From Papio anubis (taxonomy: Eukaryota > Chordata > Mammalia > Primates > Cercopithecidae), in contig NC_044995.1 in assembly GCF_008728515.1 (NCBI RefSeq), positions 8,877,104-8,941,103 of the forward strand: a stretch of DNA of 64,000 nucleotides, given 5' to 3'. The notes below the pieces were generated by a model. The model saw only the letters and a program-made list of their open reading frames with translations, searched no databases and was not told the DNA's origin. Position 1 is the first letter of the stretch. Each line of letters opens with the position of its first letter. Made by a program: the position numbers and the translations under genes. Below are positions 58,539 to 64,000 of the stretch, piece after piece.

Positions 58539-61500
58539 TCAATGAGCAAAGTGAGGGTCCTGCTGATGGGGCTGGCCAGCTGGGGTTGGACCGGGAGTTG
58601 TACTGGGCCTCGTCATCTGTCTCTTCTTCTTCTCCTGCTGAGACTTCCTTGTGTTCTGCCACCGGATGGGTGAGGGCCTCTGTCTGGTGCCCAGCTGCTT
58701 CCCTCCGGCCACCGGCTGGTCCAGGGATGGAGGCAGCCTGCGGAGAGGAGGAGGTCGAAAGCTGGAACGTAGGGAGGCCATTCCCCAACCTCCCAGAGGG
58801 ATGTCACTGGCTCCTGTTGCATCCAGCACTTCCCAGCCCAGCCTCAGGCCTCTGGAAGAAGCCGCTTTGGTGCTGGGACACACCAAGGCACGTCATTCTT
58901 CCTCTGTGGACTTGGTCTCCCAAGGCTTTAAAAATCTGATGCTCCTCCAGGTCAAGAAAAGCACAATGAGCAGACCCCTGGCCCCTCTCTGGGCCTCAGT
59001 TTCCCTTTCTAGGTATGAGTACAGGCAGTGTACCCCTCTAGACCAGGGGCACAGCATCCTGGAGACAGCCTGCTTTTACTGTTCATGTCTTACCCAGCAG
59101 CTCCTCAAACTGGTCTCAGGATGCCTTTATACTCTTTAAAACTGAGGACCCTAAGAGCTTTTGTTTAAATAGATTCTACCTGTTAATATACTGCAAATCA
59201 GAAGTGAAAACTAAGAAAGTTTGGACACAAGCATCTGTGCCATCAGCCATCAGAACGAGGGTGTCTTCTCATCACACACACAGCCTTGGAACCTGCACTA
59301 AGTGTGTGTGCTTTCGAGAATGCGTGAAAAAGGCCAGCAGTTAGGAAAAATAGGCTTGATGCCAGCACCCCGAAAGGGGCGTGGCAGGACCCCTGGGCTT
59401 CCTGACCACATGTTGGCAGAACCACTTCACCCAGCTACCCCTTTCACCGAAGTCCCTGGTTGTCCTGGACAGAAAGACTTGCAGGTGCCCTTACATGCTG
59501 GGCTGCTGCCAAACCCTGAAAGTCTGGGCCCTGGTCTGCCGAGGAGGAGGGTCTTCCTACTCCTTGGGTCGCTGCTTCCTCATGACCCTCCTTCTTTCTG
59601 CTGCAATTGCCTTCTCACTGCTGTGCTGCCTCTTCTTCCCCAGATGCTTCTGCTTGCATCTCCGGGCGTCCACAGACGGCTCTTTGATCTTCTCATCTGG
59701 GCCACAGGCGGGGCCCTCGCCAGCCCGGGGTAGCAGCTCATGGGTCTGTGCCCACTGCACTCTGGCCCAGGTACGTCAGGATGCCCAGAGCTTTTCCTCT
59801 TTGCCTCCGAGGGGGCCAGGTAAATGGCTAAGAGATGGGATATAATCTTCCAAGGTGTTAGGTGGCTTCCATGTTAGGAATCTAAGCAAACAGGTGCTCC
59901 AAGGCTTGTCAGTGAACCACAGTTGTACCAGGTGTGGACCCACACTAACACAGAGGGCCAAGTTTCCCCTGGGGACAAAAGTGTGGTACAGTAACAGAAG
60001 AGAAGGGCGGAGCCACTGTTCAGAGGCAGGCATCTTTGCAGAGAGACTTGAAGAGAAGCCTGAAGGGATCAAGCAAAGCAGAGGAGCCATGGGTGGGTCA
60101 GTCCAGAGACAGCAGGTGAGTGACAAGAGCTCACATGTACTGTTTTTGAGATGGGTCTCGCCTGTTGCCCAGGCTCTAGCGTGCAGTGGCACCATCTCGC
60201 CTCACTGCAAACCCTCTTCTGCCTCCCAGGTTCAAGCAATCCTGCCCAGCCCCAGCTGGGATTACAGGCAGCATGCACCACCATGCCCGCTAATTTTTGT
60301 ATTTTAGTGAGATTTGCTTCTAGTTACACACAGAACTCCTTGGACTCAGGTGATCCATCCACCTTTGGCCTCCTGCTGGGATGGTGTGAGCCACCGTGGC
60401 ACTAATTGCCAGACATATTTTACACTTGATCTTAGCCAAAAGGCAAGAGCAAAAGCTTAATGATTTTGTTTTGCAAGTGAGATGGGTCTGCCCATCAGAG
60501 CTGGAGGCAGTATGCAATCTCAGCTCACTGCAAGTAACTTCCACCTCCCGGTCAAGCCATTCTTCACCAGCCTCCAAGTAGCTGGACTGGCTGGTATGCA
60601 GGCACCACCACATTCTGGCTTATTTTTGTATTTTAGAGATACCATGTTGACCAGGCTGGTCTTGAACTGCTGACTTCAGGTGATCCACCCGCCTCAGCCT
60701 CCCAAAGTGCTGGGATTATAAGCATGAGCCGCAGCTGGCTCATTTACATTTTTAAAAGCCCATCAGGTTTCAGACCCCTCCAGTTTGGAGAACTGAGCAG
60801 TTTGCCTAGCAGCTGGGGACCTCTAGGCATCTACTCCCCAAGCCCCGTGGTGCTCAGATGGCACCACCTCCTGGCGTCATGCTTGCATGGTTTTAAATTC
60901 TGTGTGTTCGCTCTCGCTGGACTTGGATCACAAGCAGTGGCTAAAGTGCTCCTCTCCTCAACCTCCATGGCTCTAATGAAGTGGGTGGTGAGGCTGGGCT
61001 TACTTTCTCCTGTCGCTTTTCTTCCTCGTACTCTTTATTGCCTCCGATCACCTCTTCCCTTTCCTCCCAGCCTCCCTGGAACAGGTCCGCTGGGCTGTAG
61101 AACTTAGTCTCATCACAAGTTTTCCTCAAGCTCAGGCAGTGAGTTCTGATGTCTGGCTTTCTCAGAGGGAATTCCTGGTAATGGCCTGCAGGAAAGTTAT
61201 AGGCAGGGCATTCAGAACCTAGAGGTAATTCAAAATCAGAGTCAGTGGTGCCCAAACACACAGTAGCCCAGTGGGGTTATAAGAAAGTGGAGCACTTCAG
61301 ATTTCAAAAAGAGGCACCTGTCCTGGCCAAAGTGAGGTAGGCAAGATGAGGCAACGCCTGGGTTTTGTAAACTGCCTTTCAAATCGTAAACCACGGATCA
61401 TCAAGGATGGCTGGGAGGAGGTCCCTGGCCTAAACCAAAGGGGTTCCTAACCTCAAGTGAGACACTGCCGAATGCAGTGACCAAACTGCATTAGGGCCAG

Positions 61501-62387
61501 ACGAGACACAGCCATGGCTCCAAGTCAATACCCTTGTCGACGCTGACCTGTCCCCTGCCCAGAGACGCGGATTTCAAACAGCGCCTGTGTTCAGGAGAGA
61601 TTCTAAAAACCCAGACTACCTCCCACCCACTGTGGAGGATCAGACTAGCTAAGGAACTGAAAGTTGGGTGTACACCAAACAGATTTAAGCATGAGCCACA
61701 GAAAGCCCGCTTGTGTGTACATGTGTTCAAAGGTGCTGGCCTGCCCGATGGCGTGGAGCCTACCTGCCCCCCTCTCCTGTAAATGTGCTCTTCTCACACT
61801 GAAGCCATCTCCGTGCAACAGAGATGCCACAGTGCCCCTCTAAGAACGGACAGTGCCTATTGGGGATTCCGCAAGTCAGGCGCTCTGCATGCAGTTAGCA
61901 TACACAGGCAGGTGCTCAATAAAACAGGCTGCGCAGGCAAACCAAAAGATCCGACTTCCTTTAACGTCCAAGCTCAAGTATGTATTAATATTAAATGTTT
62001 TTAAGCTTTTTTGTGCTAGACACTGTTCCAGCCATGTGAAATACATCAGTGGGGGGAGACTAAGACGAAGGCGAGAGCAAGGGAGGTTTGGTGGAGTGGC
62101 CAAGGTTTGCGGCGAGCACCGTCCTCGAAAAGGGATTCGGCGCCCTGTCCAACACCCCTCACACACGTGGGCACACTGAGCCTGCGCAACGCCTCCGGGC
62201 TTCCGGTCCCAATCAGTGCGTTGGCTCCGGCGGTGGCCCGGCCGGCCTCCGAGCTTACCTCTTGCTGAGCCAGCAGCGCTCTCCGCTCACGCTCCTTCTC
62301 CTCCTCCCGGGCCTGGGCCTCGTCACGCCGCACGCGGGCAACATTGTCCTTAACCTGACGTACAGCTCTCTTAAGCAAGATATTCGG
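58539..62387 (-). CDS. LENG1: LENG1, leukocyte receptor cluster member 1; frame broken and start codon missing
   Basis: Four exon regions on the minus strand: about 62387-62259 ([20 protein letters not shown] ... LLAQQE, donor GTAAGC), about 61189-61017 ([14 protein letters not shown]), about 59805-59560 ([11 protein letters not shown], then PDEKIK and KHLGKKRQH) and about 58800-58539 (ending QQDPHFAH before the stop at 58541-58539). The N-terminal charged helix resembles the Cir_N domain, and the protein is highly charged and probably nuclear. Function is poorly known. Where human LENG1 starts MNILPKK, this sequence has CCG before AATATC, and the next codons are altered. Further frameshifts occur in exons 2-4. 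These changes fall inside the error-rich segment and are more likely artefact than biology. Neighbour CNOT3 converges on it. Confidence 0.87.
60135..60740 (-). repeat. Two damaged reverse Alus flanking a U2-like fragment
   Basis: Reverse Alu remnants at about 60140-60415 and 60470-60740 both lack many short internal segments. They lie in LENG1 intron sequence and share the indel texture of the surrounding segment. Confidence 0.75.
60421..60455 (-). ncRNA. U2 snRNA 5'-end pseudogene fragment
   Basis: On the minus strand, CCTTTTGGCTAAGATCAAGT followed by GTA matches the conserved 5' region of U2 snRNA (branch-site-recognition neighbourhood) for 23 bases. The preceding bases only loosely resemble the U2 5' end (TTGCTCTTG in place of CTTCTCGG). 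No U2 promoter or remaining snRNA is present, so it is a retrotransposed scrap. Confidence 0.65.
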
Positions 62388-62660
62388 CGTCAGAAGCGTC
62401 CAGGACTGGCACGCCCGCCTCTCTTTTGCCAGGTGACCACTTCCGACGAGGATGCCCCCTTTTCTTGTCCCTACTTCGACCGCGTGATTATGTTCCGGAA
62501 TTATTGCACGGCCCCTGGCCTGTAACGACAGGTGATTGGCTGAGACGTCCTTTTCACAGCGAAAGTTAGGCGTTCGGCGCATGGTATCCCCTAGCAACCG
62601 CCTCTTATCACAGATCTGAACCAATCATAAGTTGGCCCACCCCTGATGGTACGCCAGATG
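62388..62660 (-). promoter_or_regulatory. LENG1 promoter region
   Basis: CpG-rich sequence upstream of LENG1 exon 1. It contains inverted CCAAT (GATTGGCTGAG, 62533-62543), CCAATCAT at 62621-62628 and an RFX/X-box-like CCCTAGCAACCG at 62589-62600. TMC4 ends about 200 bp beyond on the same strand. Motif calls are by eye and the sequence here may contain errors. Confidence 0.5.
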
Positions 62661-62811
62661 TACGCCGTATTGCTATGACTGCTGGAAAGTCTCCCCAGGG
62701 GCGCCTGCACCGACAAACATGCCCATACATTTGATTGGCTCCTGCCCTGCGGTAGCCCTGCCCCCCCCTCAGGACACAGATTTCAGAGCGCGCTCAGCAA
62801 CCTCGGCTGTA

Positions 62812-62817
62812 TTTATT
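62812..62817 (-). terminator. TMC4 polyadenylation signal
   Basis: TTTATT on the plus strand is AATAAA on the minus strand, about 175 bp after the TMC4 stop codon at 62992. Confidence 0.8.
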
Positions 62818-62991
62818 GATACAAGAAAGATCACCCGAGAGTCAGGGACGTGGCGGCGAGGGGCCCTGGAAATCTCCAGATACCAAAGCTGGAAGGGCGT
62901 GGAGTCTTCTCCAGTTCTCCTAGTTTACAGATGTTGTGACCTAGGCTTACAATGGGCCTGGGGTCTGAAAGTGGGACGTGAGCCGCGGGGG

Positions 62992-63906
62992 TCAAAGAGC
63001 CGGTTTGGTGGAGGTCAGCGCCACAGCGCGCCGTGCCAGGAAGACTTTATTCTGCGCCTCCTGCGGCAAAGAGAGGTGGAGGTGTGACAGCCCTCTTCCC
63101 CAGCCCCTTTCCGTGTTCCCCATTCTCTCAGGGGTCCTGCCTGGCTTCACCGTCTCTCTCTGACAATGCTTGAGTCAGGAGGATGAGGCGTCCGTAGGAA
63201 TTAGCCCGAGCCACAGTGTACGCCATCAGGATGCTGGAGGAGAAAGGAACGGAAGCCACTCCTGACACGCTCTTCGAAGTCAGGGATATGGACCCCCAAG
63301 CCCCTCCTCGTCCAGGCCCAAGGAGTGCAGTCTCCCAGCACCTCCGCCTTCAGATCCAGGAGTCCAAGTCCCGCCCACCTCCCTCCTTCGGACCCAGCAG
63401 TCCAGGAGCCTAGGCCTCCTCCCTCAGACTCAGTACATTGCCTGCTCCCACCCCCAAGCCTTTCCTCTCTTGGACGCAGGTGGTGGCCCCCAGATCACAC
63501 GCATTCAAACCCAGACCCAGAAGTCTGGCCCACCTCACCTGGAGATCAGCAGAAGGGGCGCAGCAAAAGCCTGGGTCCCCAGGAAGAAGAGGAAGTTCTG
63601 GGTGGTCTCAGGGAGGCTGGAAATAGACTCAGGGATCTGGGCCCAGATGGACGACTGCCCCCGGAATGGACCACACGGCTTAGAAGGCGGGATCCTGAAG
63701 TCAAGACAGGCTGGGCTCAAGTAGAGCCAGGAGTCTGAACACTGAATGGGGGGAGACGGAGGGAGAGAGGCGGGAACCTCTCGCACTTACAGGAAGATGC
63801 TGTAAAGCAGGGGAACGCTGGAGATGGCCAGACCCAGGAGAAGAACCAAGGGGAAAAAGAAATTCGCCGTGGAGGCCCGGAAGGTGTTGTGCAGCCGGAG
63901 AGCAGG
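62992..63906 (-). CDS. TMC4: TMC4, transmembrane channel-like 4, last four exons (5' part outside window)
   Basis: Minus-strand exons: about 63906-63791 ([20 protein letters not shown], then [13 protein letters not shown]), 63694-63539 ([20 protein letters not shown] ... [17 protein letters not shown]), 63233-63151 ([18 protein letters not shown]) and 63060-62992 ([22 protein letters not shown], stop). The first exon's upstream border is uncertain. Hydrophobic runs in the first three exons are the last transmembrane helices of this ten-pass-like TMC family member; TMC4 has been reported as a voltage-dependent chloride channel in taste and epithelial cells. In exon 63233-63151 the segment after YGRLI does not read as the expected SELKRQRET and is 4 bp longer than my memory of human, giving an apparent frameshift. 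The other exons are clean. Confidence 0.92.
63280..63440. repeat. MSR1-like minisatellite tract in a TMC4 intron
   Basis: About four units of 36-39 bp with GA(C/T)CCAG(C/G)AGTCCA and CCTCC(C/G)TC resemble the array at 17.1 kb but are more diverged. It lies between the TMC4 exons ending 63539 and starting 63233. Confidence 0.6.
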
Positions 63907-63977
63907 TGGAGAAGAGGGTAAGCTGGTGGGGGTAAGGCACGGAGAAAGGGGATCTGAAACGCAAGAGTCTGTGCCTT

Positions 63978-64000
63978 TTTTGTTTGTTTGTTTGAGACAG
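63978..64000 (-). repeat. Start of a reverse Alu at the window edge
   Basis: TTTTTTGTTTGTTTG followed by GAGACAG is the head of a reverse-orientation Alu that continues beyond the window. Confidence 0.7.

Noticed and set aside
57946..58788. 280-codon minus-strand open frame
   Set aside because: It overlaps the LENG1 last exon and reads antisense through the CNOT3 last exon. The only recognisable part is a frame-shifted LENG1 piece.
60421..60455. Functional U2 snRNA gene
   Set aside because: Only about 23 bases match; the rest of the snRNA, the Sm site and promoter elements are missing.

Overview
This is nuclear DNA from a primate: it is packed with Alu elements, has mammalian GT-AG multi-exon genes, CpG-rich promoters, MIR fragments and GC-rich minisatellites. 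The gene order OSCAR(-), NDUFA3(+), TFPT(-), PRPF31(+), CNOT3(+), LENG1(-), TMC4(-) is that of human 19q13.42, at the edge of the leukocyte receptor complex. Three young Alus carry the 'GATCCGGCC' and 'CTCAAGCC' variants that I associate with Old World monkey AluYR subfamilies. The encoded proteins are close to human but not identical. I therefore infer a catarrhine monkey such as a macaque or baboon.

Layout. 0.4-4.0 kb: the first three coding exons of OSCAR (minus; the rest lies outside the window). 4.4-5.3 kb: a compound minisatellite interrupted by an Alu. 5.9-9.35 kb: NDUFA3, four intact exons, 84 aa. 9.5-17.65 kb: TFPT, six intact exons, 253 aa, tail-to-tail with NDUFA3. 17.65-18.2 kb: a CpG-rich bidirectional TFPT/PRPF31 promoter with an MSR1-type minisatellite just inside TFPT intron 1. 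20.7-36.2 kb: PRPF31, thirteen coding exons, 499 aa, intact. 41.4-42.3 kb: the CNOT3 CpG-island promoter. 46.6-58.5 kb: CNOT3. 58.5-62.4 kb: LENG1, tail-to-tail with CNOT3. 62.8-63.9 kb: the last exons of TMC4.

The most striking feature is a quality boundary. Up to about 38.4 kb every exon reads cleanly. From about 38.5 kb to about 63.2 kb, CNOT3 and LENG1 exons are recognisable in order but riddled with small indels and substitutions. The CNOT3 and LENG1 start codons are lost, and the Alus show the same damage. The boundary coincides with a CTCCCT-rich tract followed by about 450 bp dominated by GATC and TCGA, unlike any primate sequence around it. A smaller block of similar texture lies beside a minisatellite in PRPF31 intron 5. 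The simplest reading is a low-accuracy gap fill in the assembly, not pseudogenisation of an essential gene.

Functionally these are mostly housekeeping genes in compact head-to-head and tail-to-tail pairs: respiratory complex I (NDUFA3), INO80 chromatin remodelling (TFPT), U4/U6 snRNP assembly (PRPF31) and mRNA deadenylation/transcription (CNOT3). They are flanked by an immune receptor (OSCAR) and a membrane channel-like protein (TMC4). I found no CRISPR array, operon, prophage or new multi-gene system. The regulatory points of interest are the MSR1 repeat beside the PRPF31 promoter, duplicated ZNF143-like sites at NDUFA3, and a 60-bp tandem duplication across a TFPT splice donor.
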